Positions 19,696 to 29,026 of a stretch of DNA of 64,000 nucleotides are shown here, in pieces. The position numbers and the translations under genes were made by a program. The stretch comes from Rhizobium terricola (GTDB taxonomy: Bacteria > Pseudomonadota > Alphaproteobacteria > Rhizobiales > Rhizobiaceae): NCBI RefSeq assembly GCF_012927355.1, contig NZ_JABBGK010000001.1, forward strand, positions 1,358,649-1,422,648. The letters are read 5' to 3'. Within the stretch, counting starts at the first letter, position 1. Each line of letters opens with the position of its first letter. The notes under the pieces were generated by a model that did not search any database, was not told the DNA's origin, and was given only the letters and a program-made list of their open reading frames with translations.

Positions 19696-20724
19696 ATGAA
19701 CAAGAATCTTCTGTTGGCCGCAATCGGCGCTGCTGTCCTGGGATTGGGCGCATCGGCCGCTTATGCCGGCACGCTTGATGACGTCAAGGCAAAGGGCTTC
19801 GTGCAGTGCGGCGTCAACGGTTCGAATCTCGCTGGCTTCGGCGCTCAGGATTCCTCCGGCAACTGGACCGGCCTCGACGTCGATCTCTGCAAGGCCGTCG
19901 CAGCCGCCGTATTCGGCGATGCCACCAAGGTGAAGTACACTCCCCTTTCGGCAAAGGACCGTTTTCCGGCCCTGCAGTCCGGTGAAGTGGACATGCTCGC
20001 CCGTAACACGACCTGGAGCGCCAGCCGCGACAGCCAGCTCGGTTTCGACTTCCGCGCCATCAACTACTATGACGGCCAGGGCTTCATGGTCACCAAGGCG
20101 CTCAACGTGAAATCGGCTCTCGAGCTTTCGGGTGCTGCCGTCTGCGTGCAGTCCGGCACGACGACCGAACTGAACCTCGCCGACTACTTCAAGGCCAACG
20201 GCATGGAATACAAGCCGGTCGTCTTCGAAAAGCAGGAAGAAGTCGACGCCGCCTACCAGGCCGGCCGTTGCGACGTCTACACTACCGACCAGTCGGGCCT
20301 CTATTCGATCCGCCTGTCGCTCGCCAACCCGGACGACCACGTGATCCTGCCGGAAATCATCTCCAAGGAGCCGCTCGGCCCGGCCGTTCGCCAGAACGAC
20401 TCCAAGTGGTTCGACGTCGTCTCCTTTGCCCACTATGCGATGGTCACGGCTGAAGACTTCGGCATCACCCAGGCCAACCTGGACGAAATGGTGAAGTCCG
20501 AGAACCCGGACATCAAGCGCTTCCTGGGCGAGGAAAAGGACCAGACCATCGGCAAGGACCTCGGCCTTGACGAAAAGTGGGCCTACAACATCATCAAGGC
20601 CGTCGGCAACTACGGCGAATCCTTCGAGCGCAACGTCGGTACCGGCAGCCCGCTGAAGATCCAGCGCGGCCTGAACGCTCTGTGGTCGAAGGGCGGCCTG
20701 CAGTACGCACCGCCGATCCGCTAA
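19696..20724 (+). CDS. aapJ: General L-amino acid ABC transporter, periplasmic binding protein
   Basis: AapJ is the solute receptor of the broad-range amino-acid importer AapJQMP studied in Rhizobium leguminosarum. The 342-residue product has a Sec signal peptide (MNKNLLLAAIGAAVLGLG, cleavage near AYAG) and the SBP family 3 signature GNWTGLDVDLCKAVAAAVFG. LSAKDRFPALQSGEVDMLARN and GRCDVYTTDQSGLYS line the ligand pocket. The length matches the family (about 341). It is the first gene of aapJQMP and is followed by a stem-loop that may raise its expression over the membrane genes. Confidence 0.95.
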   Translation: MNKNLLLAAIGAAVLGLGASAAYAGTLDDVKAKGFVQCGVNGSNLAGFGAQDSSGNWTGLDVDLCKAVAAAVFGDATKVKYTPLSAKDRFPALQSGEVDMLARNTTWSASRDSQLGFDFRAINYYDGQGFMVTKALNVKSALELSGAAVCVQSGTTTELNLADYFKANGMEYKPVVFEKQEEVDAAYQAGRCDVYTTDQSGLYSIRLSLANPDDHVILPEIISKEPLGPAVRQNDSKWFDVVSFAHYAMVTAEDFGITQANLDEMVKSENPDIKRFLGEEKDQTIGKDLGLDEKWAYNIIKAVGNYGESFERNVGTGSPLKIQRGLNALWSKGGLQYAPPIR

Positions 20725-20740
20725 TCGGATTGACGCATAC

Positions 20741-20765
20741 CGGGAAGGCGCCATGCGCCTTCCCG
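20741..20765 (+). other. Intercistronic stem-loop aapJ-aapQ
   Basis: CGGGAAGGCGC and its perfect complement enclose a three-base loop 16 bases after the aapJ stop. No T-run follows. Such hairpins behind binding-protein genes commonly stabilise the upstream message or cause partial termination. Confidence 0.6.
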
Positions 20766-20824
20766 CCCAAAGCAATAAAAAAATACGCAGCCACGACGAG
20801 GGCTGAAGTACAGGGGACAGATAT

Positions 20825-22018
20825 ATGGCCGTTGCAACCGCAGGCGGGGGCGGGACCGACCGTCCTGCCACGTCATTGCTCTATAATCCGGCGTTGCGCC
20901 AGTTCGTCTACCAGGCCCTTACGGTCGTCGGCATTGTCTGGTTGTTCTGGTTTGCCGGCTCCAATGCCGCACAGAATCTTGCCAAGGCCAACATGACGGC
21001 CGGCTTCGACTTCCTGAACAGCCGCGCAGGTTTCGACATCGCACAGACGCCGATCGCCTATACCAGCGATTCCAGTTATCTGCGCGCCCTCACCCTGGGC
21101 CTGGTCAACACGCTCATCGTCGCGGTTACGGGCATCATCACGGCCACCATCGTCGGCCTCATCGTCGGCATCGGCAGGCTGTCCCACAACTGGCTGATCT
21201 CGCGGATCTCGACCGTCTATGTCGAGGTGTTTCGCAACATTCCGCCGCTGCTCGTCATCTTCTTCTGGTACAAGGGCGTTCTTTCGCTCCTGCCGGACGT
21301 CAAGAAGTCGCTGGAGCTGCCGCTCTCGGTGTTCGTGAGCAATCGTGGCATCTACATGCCGGCGCCGATCTTCGGCGAAGGCATGTCTGTCGTGCTCGCG
21401 GCCTTCGCAATCGGCGTCGTCGGTGCGATCATCTATGCCCGATGGGCAACGAAGCAGCAGCTTGCCACCGGCAAACGCCCGCCAGTGCTGGCCGTGAACA
21501 TCGGCCTGGTCGTCGGGCTTCCGGTTCTCGCCTTCATTCTGATGGGCATGCCCGTCACCTTCGACGTTCCCGAACTCGGCAAGTTCAACATGCGCGGCGG
21601 CACGGTCATCGGGCCGGAATTCCTGTCGCTCTACATGGCGCTCTCCTTCTACACCGCCGCCTTCATCGCCGAAATCGTGCGTGCCGGCATCCGGGGCGTC
21701 TCCAAGGGGCAGACGGAAGCCGCCCATGCGCTCGGCATTCGCCCGGGCCTGACGACGCGGCTGATCATCCTTCCCCAGGCGCTGCGCATCATCATTCCGC
21801 CGCTGACCTCGCAATATCTGAACCTGACGAAAAACTCGTCGCTGGCGGTGGCGATCGGCTATGCGGATCTCGTGGCCGTCGGTGGCACCATCCTCAACCA
21901 GTCCGGCCACTCGATCGAAATCATCGCGATATGGATGCTGATCTACGTGTCGATCAGCCTCGCCACATCGCTGTTCATGAACTGGTTCAACGCCAAGATG
22001 GCACTGGTGGAGCGTTGA
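20825..22018 (+). CDS. aapQ: General L-amino acid ABC transporter, permease AapQ
   Basis: This is the inner-membrane permease of the Aap importer, 397 residues with a long N-terminal region before the HisM-type core. The permease EAA loop is visible late in the chain ([20 protein letters not shown]). [20 protein letters not shown] and the [20 protein letters not shown] helix are characteristic of the family. GGGGACAG precedes the ATG. It forms a heterodimer with AapM, whose gene begins two bases downstream. Confidence 0.95.
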   Translation: MAVATAGGGGTDRPATSLLYNPALRQFVYQALTVVGIVWLFWFAGSNAAQNLAKANMTAGFDFLNSRAGFDIAQTPIAYTSDSSYLRALTLGLVNTLIVAVTGIITATIVGLIVGIGRLSHNWLISRISTVYVEVFRNIPPLLVIFFWYKGVLSLLPDVKKSLELPLSVFVSNRGIYMPAPIFGEGMSVVLAAFAIGVVGAIIYARWATKQQLATGKRPPVLAVNIGLVVGLPVLAFILMGMPVTFDVPELGKFNMRGGTVIGPEFLSLYMALSFYTAAFIAEIVRAGIRGVSKGQTEAAHALGIRPGLTTRLIILPQALRIIIPPLTSQYLNLTKNSSLAVAIGYADLVAVGGTILNQSGHSIEIIAIWMLIYVSISLATSLFMNWFNAKMALVER

Positions 22019-22019
22019 G

Positions 22020-23174
22020 ATGAGCGATCAAGTCTACTTCCTCCGCCGCCAGTTCCTGGCGCCCGAACCTCCCCCGGCCTCCGACAAGTCGGCTGCCGGC
22101 TGGATCCGCAAGAACCTGTTCGCCTCCCCGCTGGACAGCCTGATGACCGTGGTGTTCGGCGGCGCCATCATCTGGTTCGTGCTGTCGGTGTTCGACTGGC
22201 TGTTCATCTCGGCAGTCTGGAGCGGCGACGGCCGCGCCTTCTGCGCGACGACGGTGCAGGGCGGCAACCAGCCGGACGGCTGGAGCGGCGCGTGCTGGGC
22301 CTATGTCGGCGACTGGTTCACCCAGTTCATGGTCGGCTCTTATCCGCGTGACCAGCTCTGGCGGCCGATCACCGTCGCAGCGCTGTTCGTCTTGCTGCTG
22401 GTGCCGTTCCTGATGCCCAAGGCGCCGCGCAAGGGGCTCAACGCGTTGCTGCTGCTCGTCGCGCTGCCCATCCTCGCCTATATCCTGTTGCTGGGTGGCA
22501 GTTTCGGTCTCAGCCATGTCGAGACCTCGATGTGGGGCGGCCTGATGGTGACGCTGATCCTGTCCTTCATCGGGATCGTCGTATCGCTTCCCTTCGGCAT
22601 CCTGCTGGCCCTCGGTCGCCGCTCGCAGATGCCGATCGTGCGGGCCGCATCCATCGGCTTCATCGAGCTTGTCCGCGGCGTGCCGCTGATCACCGTGCTG
22701 TTCATGGCGAGCGTGCTGCTGCCGCTGTTCCTGCCGCCGGGCGACAACATCGACAAGTTCCTGCGCGCGCTGATCGGCGTGTCGATCTTCGCGTCGGCCT
22801 ATATGGCGGAAGTCATTCGCGGCGGCCTGCAGGCCATTCCGAAGGGGCAGTACGAGGGTGCGGATTCGCTCGGCCTGAGCTTCGGGCAGAAGATGGTCTT
22901 CATCATCATGCCCCAGGCCATCAAGCTGGTGATCCCGGGCATCGTGAACACCTTCATCGGCATGTTCAAGGACACCTCACTCGTCTCGATCATCAACATG
23001 TACGACCTGCTCGGCATCGTGAAGGCCAGCTTCGGCGACGCCAAGTGGATCACGCCCGTCACCCCGTTGACGGGGCTTATCTTCGCAGGTTTCATCTTCT
23101 GGATCTTCTGCTTCGGCATGTCGCGCTATTCCGCCTTCATCGAGCGGCATCTCGACACCGGACACAAACGCTAG
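22020..23174 (+). CDS. aapM: General L-amino acid ABC transporter, permease AapM
   Basis: This is the second permease of the Aap system, 384 residues. It has an extended N-terminal region with extra helices and a periplasmic loop (GQ-rich stretch about 75-110). The binding-protein-dependent transport domain occupies the second half, with [20 protein letters not shown] and the EAA motif [20 protein letters not shown]. The start overlaps the aapQ end region (stop at 22018, ATG at 22020), so translation is coupled. Confidence 0.95.
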   Translation: MSDQVYFLRRQFLAPEPPPASDKSAAGWIRKNLFASPLDSLMTVVFGGAIIWFVLSVFDWLFISAVWSGDGRAFCATTVQGGNQPDGWSGACWAYVGDWFTQFMVGSYPRDQLWRPITVAALFVLLLVPFLMPKAPRKGLNALLLLVALPILAYILLLGGSFGLSHVETSMWGGLMVTLILSFIGIVVSLPFGILLALGRRSQMPIVRAASIGFIELVRGVPLITVLFMASVLLPLFLPPGDNIDKFLRALIGVSIFASAYMAEVIRGGLQAIPKGQYEGADSLGLSFGQKMVFIIMPQAIKLVIPGIVNTFIGMFKDTSLVSIINMYDLLGIVKASFGDAKWITPVTPLTGLIFAGFIFWIFCFGMSRYSAFIERHLDTGHKR

Positions 23175-23188
23175 ACAGGACCACTCTC

Positions 23189-23962
23189 ATGGCTGACGCT
23201 CCCCTCAAGACGCTCTCCGTTTCGGAAACGGAAGTCGCTGTCGAAATCATCAACATGAACAAGTGGTACGGTGATTTCCACGTGCTGCGCGACATCAACC
23301 TCAAGGTCATGCGCGGCGAGCGCATCGTCATTGCCGGACCGTCCGGTTCGGGCAAGTCGACGATGATCCGCTGCATCAACCGCCTAGAAGAACACCAGAC
23401 CGGCCAGATCATCGTCGACGGCACGGAACTCACGAACGACCTCAAGAAGATCGACGAAGTGCGCCGCGAAGTCGGCATGGTGTTCCAGCACTTCAACCTC
23501 TTCCCGCATCTGACGATCCTGGAAAACTGCACGCTGGCGCCGATCTGGGTTCGCAAGATGCCGAAGAAGAAGGCCGAGGAGATCGCCATGCACTTCCTCG
23601 CCCGGGTGAAGATCCCGGAGCAGGCCCACAAGTATCCGGGCCAGCTTTCCGGCGGCCAGCAGCAGCGCGTGGCAATCGCCCGTTCGCTCTGCATGAACCC
23701 GAAGATCATGCTGTTCGACGAGCCGACCTCGGCACTCGACCCGGAAATGATCAAGGAGGTTCTCGACACCATGGTCGGACTCGCCGAAGAGGGCATGACC
23801 ATGCTCTGCGTCACCCACGAAATGGGCTTTGCCCGCCAGGTCGCCAATCGGGTGATCTTCATGGACCAGGGCCAGATCGTCGAGCAGAACTCGCCGGCCG
23901 AGTTCTTCGACAACCCGCAGCACGAGCGCACGAAGCTCTTCCTCAGCCAGATCCTCCACTAG
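23189..23962 (+). CDS. aapP: General L-amino acid ABC transporter, ATPase AapP
   Basis: This is the ATP-hydrolysing subunit of the Aap importer, 257 residues. All ABC motifs are present: Walker [11 protein letters not shown]-loop [11 protein letters not shown], signature LSGGQQQR, Walker [13 protein letters not shown] and the H-loop [13 protein letters not shown] lies eight bases before the ATG at 23189, and the gene starts 14 bases after aapM. A strong hairpin at 24037-24063 ends the operon. Confidence 0.96.
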   Translation: MADAPLKTLSVSETEVAVEIINMNKWYGDFHVLRDINLKVMRGERIVIAGPSGSGKSTMIRCINRLEEHQTGQIIVDGTELTNDLKKIDEVRREVGMVFQHFNLFPHLTILENCTLAPIWVRKMPKKKAEEIAMHFLARVKIPEQAHKYPGQLSGGQQQRVAIARSLCMNPKIMLFDEPTSALDPEMIKEVLDTMVGLAEEGMTMLCVTHEMGFARQVANRVIFMDQGQIVEQNSPAEFFDNPQHERTKLFLSQILH

Positions 23963-24036
23963 GACGATCAGGGCACGGCGACCACAAGGTCATCGGGGGG
24001 CGCGGACATCCTCCACACCTCAAGTGTGCAGAAACG

Positions 24037-24063
24037 AAAATGGCGGCCGACGGCCGCCATTTT
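24037..24063. terminator. Bidirectional rho-independent terminator
   Basis: AAAATGGCGGC pairs perfectly with GCCGCCATTTT around a five-base loop. A-runs and T-runs flank both sides, so it can serve aapP on the plus strand and the small lipoprotein gene on the minus strand. Confidence 0.8.
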
Positions 24064-24090
24064 GATTCGTCCACAGGGCAGGCAATCCGT

Positions 24091-24402
24091 TCACCGAAGC
24101 CCGTTCTTCCGGAGAGCGAGCGTGGTGTTCTTCTTGAGGTCCGCCGCAAGCTTTCGGGCCTTGGCCGGGGCGATGCCACCGGCAATCGACGCCTGTTCGA
24201 AGGCGGCCAGATGAGCGTCGCAGTTCTTCAAGCCGGCAGGAAGCTTGCCGCCCTTGGCGAGAGCGACGCGGCAGACCTGATAATCATACGAAGTCTTGGC
24301 CACGAGCTCCTGAGGCGTGAATTTCTGGGCGCCGGTCGTCTGGCAGCCACTGGCGAGGGCCGCAATGAGAAGCACGGCGGGTACAGTTTTCGAGAAGGTC
24401 AT
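24091..24402 (-). CDS. Small putative lipoprotein of unknown function
   Basis: The product is about 103 residues long and opens with a lipoprotein signal (MTFSKTVPAVLLIAALASGC), whose lipobox LASGC predicts acylation and membrane anchoring. The mature part holds two more cysteines (YQVCRVAL and LKNCDAHL), which may form a disulfide, and ends in a Lys-rich helix. No family is recognised. An in-frame ATG four codons upstream (24414) is an alternative start. It converges on aapP across a shared terminator. Confidence 0.65.
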   Translation of the reverse strand: MTFSKTVPAVLLIAALASGCQTTGAQKFTPQELVAKTSYDYQVCRVALAKGGKLPAGLKNCDAHLAAFEQASIAGGIAPAKARKLAADLKKNTTLALRKNGLR

Positions 24403-24671
24403 CATCCGACACATATCCGTAAGGCTGGAACATTAATTGGGATCTTGCAAAGCAACAGGATTCGACTTCAGCGAAAGCCAGCTCGAATTGCCTGCATTGC
24501 TGGCTGCATCCAGGGGGCAGATAGCCGCACATGGTGCGGCTACTCAAATTCGACCGACCGTCTTGTGCGGCGTCAGATCCCACCGTGGCGGACGACCGCG
24601 TTACGTCGTCAGGTCTGACGCGACGTCTATTGTCCGACGGAACGATCCAGGCCGCCGCCAAAGGCATTGGA

Positions 24672-25394
24672 CTAGTTCGTCAGCCTGCCAAAAGCGCTAC
24701 CAGAACCGGGACTAAAGCCGCCGCCAACCGAACCGGTAACATTCGATACAGCCTGGCTGATCCTTCCAGAGAGCAGGCCCGTTGCCTGCGTCGAGGCCTG
24801 CTGGACGACCTGCGGTGCCGTTACGGCGGGGATCGGCTGATTGACCAGTGACGTGACGACAGTGTTGACTGTTGTCGGACTCGTCACCTGGCGGACGACC
24901 GTCGCCGGAGGAGCTGAAATCGTCACGGCCTGCTGGACGACCTGCGGGACAGCATTACTGGGCGCGGCATTGGATGCGGTCGACGGCGCGGAAGCCTGTC
25001 CAGCAGGCGCCGACGATCCCGCGGAATCGCCGGAGCGATCGTTACGCGTCGAAGACTGACCGTCGTTGTCGGTGGAATCGCCGCTGTCACTGCCATCCGA
25101 ACCATTGCTCGGCTGACCGGAATCAGGCGTCGACGAGCCGCCATCGGAGGGGGTGCCGCTGTCGTCAGGCGGAGTGTCGCCGCTGTTGTCTGGCGGAGTA
25201 TAGCCGCCGCCATTGTCAGGCGGGGTGCTGCCGCTGTCAGGCGGGGTGCTGCCGCTGTCAGGCGGGGTGCTGCCGGGGTCGCCGCCATTGTCTTCGGGAT
25301 CGAGCTCTTGCGCCACGACTGGCGCATGGATGACTGATGTAAATATCACCGTGCTCGCAAGCAGCGCGGACATCAAATAAAGCCTTTTCATCAT
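24672..25394 (-). CDS. Secreted low-complexity protein with STPPDSG repeats
   Basis: This 240-residue product begins with a signal peptide (MMKRLYLMSALLASTVIF, cleavage near VVAQ). A long Pro/Ser/Gly/Asp-rich disordered region (about 30-130) follows, containing three tandem PPDSGST-type heptads encoded by near-perfect 21-base repeats (25216-25278). The second half is Val/Gln/Thr-rich (PQVVQQAV, VTAPQVVQQAST) and ends in a Gly-rich segment. No family was recognised. GGGAG lies seven bases before the chosen ATG. An extracellular or surface role is inferred only from composition. Confidence 0.65.
   Translation of the reverse strand: MMKRLYLMSALLASTVIFTSVIHAPVVAQELDPEDNGGDPGSTPPDSGSTPPDSGSTPPDNGGGYTPPDNSGDTPPDDSGTPSDGGSSTPDSGQPSNGSDGSDSGDSTDNDGQSSTRNDRSGDSAGSSAPAGQASAPSTASNAAPSNAVPQVVQQAVTISAPPATVVRQVTSPTTVNTVVTSLVNQPIPAVTAPQVVQQASTQATGLLSGRISQAVSNVTGSVGGGFSPGSGSAFGRLTN
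25216..25278. repeat. 21-base tandem repeat inside the secreted-protein gene
   Basis: Three consecutive 21-base units begin at 25216, 25237 and 25258. The first two are identical and the third diverges at its end. They encode the STPPDSG heptads and may vary in number between strains. Confidence 0.8.
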
Positions 25395-25761
25395 TGAATT
25401 TCTCCCTTCAAAACAGGAAAGCAAATATTACTCTCGGGAACTGAGCCCATTTTTCCAATAAATTCAGAAAGGACAATAAACTTCATCAGTTAAAATATTC
25501 AGAACATATATTAGCGGAAAGATATGGATCTTAGACAAGATATATACATTTTTATCTATCGAATACTCGGACACACTGTCGACAACTATTGCCCGCGCAG
25601 CATCACCGTCCGACGCAATCCACCCATTCGCCGACAGAGAGCTTCCAACATGGATGATATGGAGGCGCCATTCTCTTCCCATACGGAGAGGCGACCGGCC
25701 CGACATCGTTCATCCGGAATGCCGGAGCGGATAGCTTTCCTAGGGAAGACTGAATCCCGCT
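25395..25761. other. A+T-rich intergenic region
   Basis: This 367-base gap separates the secreted-protein gene from the nuclease-fold gene, both on the minus strand. Bases 25430-25570 are clearly A+T-richer than the surrounding DNA. An 80-codon open frame (25464-25706, minus) has no signal, ribosome site or recognisable domain. Promoter elements for the secreted-protein gene are expected here, but none could be singled out. Confidence 0.5.
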
Positions 25762-26517
25762 TCAGGGACACCAGGATTTTTGTTGACCGAATCGCGGCTG
25801 GGCGAGGCCTTCGGAGACGAGCATGGCTCCGAGGGACCGACCGTCTCGCGTCACGACACGCATCGGGGGACCACTTTCGGGGACATTCTGCCCCTTCAGC
25901 TCGGAGAATTCGAAACGTCCGGCATTGAGCAACTGCCGCAGCCGGACCTTGGCGGCAAAGCCGCGGTCCCGCTCCTGCTGGCATTTCGCCCCCTCTGTGG
26001 CCGGCGCGACCACATCGGCGAGCGCGATGCGTCCCTTGCGGAACCAGAAGCTGTCGCCATCCACGACGCAGTTGTCGAGACCCGAGGTGCCGCAGAAATA
26101 GAAGGTCGCGGAAAACCCCTTGCCGTCGGCGGAGGGATCGCCCGGCCGTCCCGACGGCACCGGCACGGTGGCTGGCGCCTTGACAGCCTCGGCACCGATT
26201 TCGGCGGGCGGCGTCGGACCCTCTGCAGGTTTTGAAGCTGGCTTGGCCGCCGGCTTTGTCGCGGTGTTCGACGCCGCCTCGGTTTTGGCGCGCGACGCCG
26301 ACGTCGGGGGCTTTTCAGCCGCCGAATGCCGGGCCGGTCCTGGCAGATAGGTGGCGATGAGACGCGGCAGATCGGCGCGATTGTCGTAGATGGCGATCGC
26401 CACGGCGACAGCCACAAGCGCAAGCAGCCAGAAGCCGAAGCCGCCGCCGGCCGAGCCCTTGCGCCGGGAACTGGCGCGCTTGCGCGGCTTGCCCTTGGAT
26501 GTAGCGGTGCGTGCCAT
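25762..26517 (-). CDS. Membrane-anchored staphylococcal nuclease-like (thermonuclease-fold) protein
   Basis: This 251-residue product has a very basic N-terminus (RTATSKGKPRKRASSRRKG), one membrane segment (FGFWLLALVAVAVAIAIY, about 29-46) and an Ala/Pro/Lys linker to about residue 130. A SNase-like domain follows, beginning NCVVDGDSFWFRKGRIALAD. The DGDS and RIAL elements fit the fold, but the segment aligning with the usual D-x-P-E metal/catalytic motif reads VVAPA, so nuclease activity is doubtful. AAAGGG lies about nine bases before the ATG at 26517. tRNA-Arg lies upstream. Confidence 0.72.
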   Translation of the reverse strand: MARTATSKGKPRKRASSRRKGSAGGGFGFWLLALVAVAVAIAIYDNRADLPRLIATYLPGPARHSAAEKPPTSASRAKTEAASNTATKPAAKPASKPAEGPTPPAEIGAEAVKAPATVPVPSGRPGDPSADGKGFSATFYFCGTSGLDNCVVDGDSFWFRKGRIALADVVAPATEGAKCQQERDRGFAAKVRLRQLLNAGRFEFSELKGQNVPESGPPMRVVTRDGRSLGAMLVSEGLAQPRFGQQKSWCP

Positions 26518-26681
26518 CAAAAATGCCCTTTCGGAGACCGGAACCCGGCAGGATTTCCCCAGGGGCCGCAGCGGCGACGCCCGTTGCGCGCGAATCGCAG
26601 ACCACCGACCCTTTGCCGAGCGATAGCCGATTTTCCAGGCCGAAAGCCAGCGGGTGATGACGCGTAGCGGAAAGGAAGAAG

Positions 26682-26758
<77 letters not shown>

Positions 26759-26821
26759 TTGCCTGCCCGGGCACTGGAGCGCGGGCAAGAGCGCATGCAA
26801 TGGGCGCGGCCGGACAGCCGG

Positions 26822-27127
26822 TCAGTGCGTCCAGGGCTGCAGGCGATTGAACTTGAAATTGTCGGTGTACGAGACGACCTGACGCTTGCTTTCCTTGGGC
26901 GGGAGCACGCGGTATTCGATGCCTTCGCGCTGGGCATAGGCTTCGGCCTGCTCCTGCGTTTCGAAGGTCAGCTTGACCTGCTGGCGGGTGTCGGCCGAGG
27001 TCGTATACCCCATTACCGGATCGATCTTGCGCGCGATGGCCTGGTCGAATTCCAGAACCCAGAGATGCGCCTTGGCCTTGCCGGACTGCATTGCGGTCTT
27101 TGCGGGGCGGTAAATCTTGGCAGACAT
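26822..27127 (-). CDS. NDUFS4-like complex I accessory subunit
   Basis: This 101-residue protein matches the ETC complex I subunit family that includes the 18-kDa mitochondrial NDUFS4. Family features are AKIYRPAKTAMQSGKAK at the N-terminus, WVLEFDQAIARKIDPVMGYT, and the YTDNFKFNRLQPWTH end. In alphaproteobacteria it is one of the few supernumerary complex I subunits shared with mitochondria and binds the peripheral arm. No nuo genes are nearby. The ATG at 27127 is preceded by GGAG at a somewhat long distance (about 12 bases). Confidence 0.9.
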   Translation of the reverse strand: MSAKIYRPAKTAMQSGKAKAHLWVLEFDQAIARKIDPVMGYTTSADTRQQVKLTFETQEQAEAYAQREGIEYRVLPPKESKRQVVSYTDNFKFNRLQPWTH

Positions 27128-27385
27128 TGTCGCATCCAACTCCGAAGGAAACGGCGCCGGGATCCCTCCCCGCACCGCGTGATCGCCTCGCCTGCCGCAA
27201 CCTCGCGCCGCGTCAGGCCTAGCTTCGTCGTAGCGACGATTGAAGGGATTTTCAAGCGGAAGATGGGGGCGGTTGCCGACATGGACGGACCGCACCCAAC
27301 TTGGCCAATCAAGGGTTCGATCGATGCCCGATCGTGTTGATGCGAAGTACGGGGATGCGAAATACGGTCGCGGGCACGGTGACGA

Positions 27386-27742
27386 CTACTCGACACACTC
27401 GGTCTTGGCGTCGGCCTCCGCGGCCGCCGTCTTTTCACCCTGCTGTTGAGCGGCGACGTCCTGATTCGACGTGGCGAGATTCGGATCGCTCGACAGCGGC
27501 AAGGTGCGGCCGTCCTTGGCAAGCGCCTCGCCCTTCCCGGCGGTGGTCGTCGTGCCGCCCGGTGTTTCGGTCCGATTTTCTGCCGTGGCGCCAGCCTCGA
27601 GCGGCGCGTGAGTGCCGTCCTTGGCGAGCCCGGCAGACCTGTCGCCGTTGATAGAAGAGCCCGTAACATCCGGGCAAGCGGCCCAGGCAGGCGCCGAAAG
27701 GGCGAGGCAAACTACTGTTGTCAGCGGAAAAAGAGCTTTCAT
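27386..27742 (-). CDS. Small secreted protein of unknown function
   Basis: This 118-residue product has a clear Sec signal peptide (MKALFPLTTVVCLALSAPA, cleavage after AWA). The polar, largely disordered mature part has two GLAKDGTHAPLEAG/ALAKDGRTLPLSSD repeats and one cysteine near each end of the mature chain (AACPDV and KTECVE), possibly a disulfide. No family recognised. GGGAGG is seven bases before the ATG. It borders the tRNA-Pro islet, its start being 130 bases from the left repeat. Confidence 0.68.
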   Translation of the reverse strand: MKALFPLTTVVCLALSAPAWAACPDVTGSSINGDRSAGLAKDGTHAPLEAGATAENRTETPGGTTTTAGKGEALAKDGRTLPLSSDPNLATSNQDVAAQQQGEKTAAAEADAKTECVE

Positions 27743-28116
27743 CGTCTATCCTCCCATTGATCGGGGCAAAACGACGCTCAGGCTGTGATTGTTCCGAAAA
27801 CGTTCGGAACACTACAATGACAGAAGAAGCGGAAACAAGGATGAGAAACCGCCTGCTGCGGCAGAATTGCCGTGGTCGGAGCGGAGAGATTCGAAATCGG
27901 CTATGCGATTGAATTTCAACGCTTATTTCGACCAATTTGTAAGCTTGTAAGGTGAGCACCTTTGTAACGAACGCTGAAGTGGTGTCGTCGCTTCGACTTC
28001 CGAAGTCAAGACCTGCCCCGTCAACTTGGCGCAATTTAGTTTTGTTGCTTTATATCCAATTGCTGAATGCATAATCTATCGTTGTGTCTCTCAGGCAAGG
28101 CGATTCGGGGTTGTAA
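27743..28116. other. Intergenic region containing the left boundary of the TIR islet
   Basis: This 374-base gap lies between the small secreted gene (minus) and the TIR gene (plus). At 27872-27895 it carries a near-exact copy of the tRNA-Pro 3' end. Base composition falls from host-like to A+T-rich after this repeat. No other gene is seen. Confidence 0.6.
27872..27895. repeat. Direct repeat of the tRNA-Pro 3' end, left copy
   Basis: It begins GTGGTCGGAGCGGAGAG and matches 29240-29263 in 23 of 24 positions (C for T at the tenth base). The match covers the CCA end, discriminator, acceptor 3' strand and part of the T-arm. Confidence 0.75.
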
Positions 28117-28938
28117 ATGAAAGTATTCATTAGTTGGTCTGGCGATCTCAGCAGGGAAGTAGCTGTAGTACTCCGGGATTGGCTGCCGTCGGTTATACAA
28201 AGCATCGAGCCATATGTCTCATCGGAGGATATCGACAAAGGCACGCGATGGAGCTCCGACATCGCCAGTGAACTTGAGACCTCTAGCTTTGGCATTCTCT
28301 GCGTTACCGGCTCCAATATTCATGCGCCCTGGATCAACTTTGAAGCGGGCGCTCTATCAAAGTCCGTTGAAAGCAGTCGCGTGTCCCCGTTTCTCTTTAA
28401 CATCAAACGCTCGGACGTATCTGGCCCTCTCGTGCAGTTTCAATCAACAATAAACGAGAAGGAAGACATATTTAAGCTTTTAAACTCAATAAATGACGCA
28501 GAAGAAAAAAGCCTCCCAATCGATCGGCTCCGAACGATATTTGATGTATGGTGGCCGAAACTGGAAGAACATCTTTCAAAACTAGAATCAAAAACAAAGA
28601 CCGACATAAAAGAAAAGGCATCGGAAAAGAAAAAAGAGTCTGATATACTTGAGGAGGTTCTTGAACTTGTTAGGTCTCAGACGCTTATAATTAGAGACCC
28701 AGAAAAATTACTTCCGCCCGCTTATTTGGAGTACGCCCTCAAGAACAGACGGCTTGACTCGCATGCCCCAATCTCAATTAGGCGACCTTTGCTTGATCTG
28801 GCGGAGCAAGTCGAGCGTTTGAAGCTGGCGCTTCACGACGACAATATTTCGCGTCTATCTTTGGCTGAACTTATAGCGGACATCGAGCAACCCCTCCATT
28901 ACATGCTCAAACGATGGGGAACCAAAGAGCGAATTTGA
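28117..28938 (+). CDS. TIR-domain protein, candidate NADase/defence effector
   Basis: The first ~145 of 273 residues form a TIR-like domain: strand A MKVFISWSG, the EPYVSSEDIDKGTRW box-2-like loop, GILCVTGSN, and PWINFEAGAL, where E76 aligns with the catalytic glutamate of NAD-cleaving TIR proteins. A charged coiled coil (about 150-190) and a helical C-terminal domain follow. Bacterial TIR proteins often act in anti-phage defence by depleting NAD, but no sensor partner gene is adjacent. The gene is much A+T-richer than its neighbours (many AAA, GAA, ATA codons) and lies between tRNA-Pro-derived repeats, signs of horizontal transfer. The ATG has no strong ribosome site. Confidence 0.78.
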   Translation: MKVFISWSGDLSREVAVVLRDWLPSVIQSIEPYVSSEDIDKGTRWSSDIASELETSSFGILCVTGSNIHAPWINFEAGALSKSVESSRVSPFLFNIKRSDVSGPLVQFQSTINEKEDIFKLLNSINDAEEKSLPIDRLRTIFDVWWPKLEEHLSKLESKTKTDIKEKASEKKKESDILEEVLELVRSQTLIIRDPEKLLPPAYLEYALKNRRLDSHAPISIRRPLLDLAEQVERLKLALHDDNISRLSLAELIADIEQPLHYMLKRWGTKERI

Positions 28939-28980
28939 TGACTGAAAGGCGGCCCGATTTTCGGTCCATTTGGGGGCTTT

Positions 28981-29004
28981 GCCCGCCGACCTTCATCGGC
29001 GGGC
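28981..29004 (+). terminator. Hairpin after the TIR gene
   Basis: GCCCGCCGA and TCGGCGGGC form a perfect nine-base-pair stem with a six-base loop, followed by TTCTGTCT. It lies about 40 bases after the TIR stop and probably ends its transcript. Confidence 0.6.
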
Positions 29005-29026
29005 TTCTGTCTCCAAGTCGTGAGGG

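Noticed and set aside
25201..25280. Short repeats as a possible CRISPR array
   Set aside because: The repeats are contiguous 21-base coding units without spacers and lie inside an open reading frame.
25464..25706. Minus-strand 80-codon frame in the A+T-rich gap
   Set aside because: There is no ribosome site, signal or recognisable domain, and the region looks like an upstream control region.
27340..27374. Imperfect tandem repeat GATGCGAA(G/A)TACGG
   Set aside because: Two 15-base units only, in a gap without other features. Too little to call a functional element.
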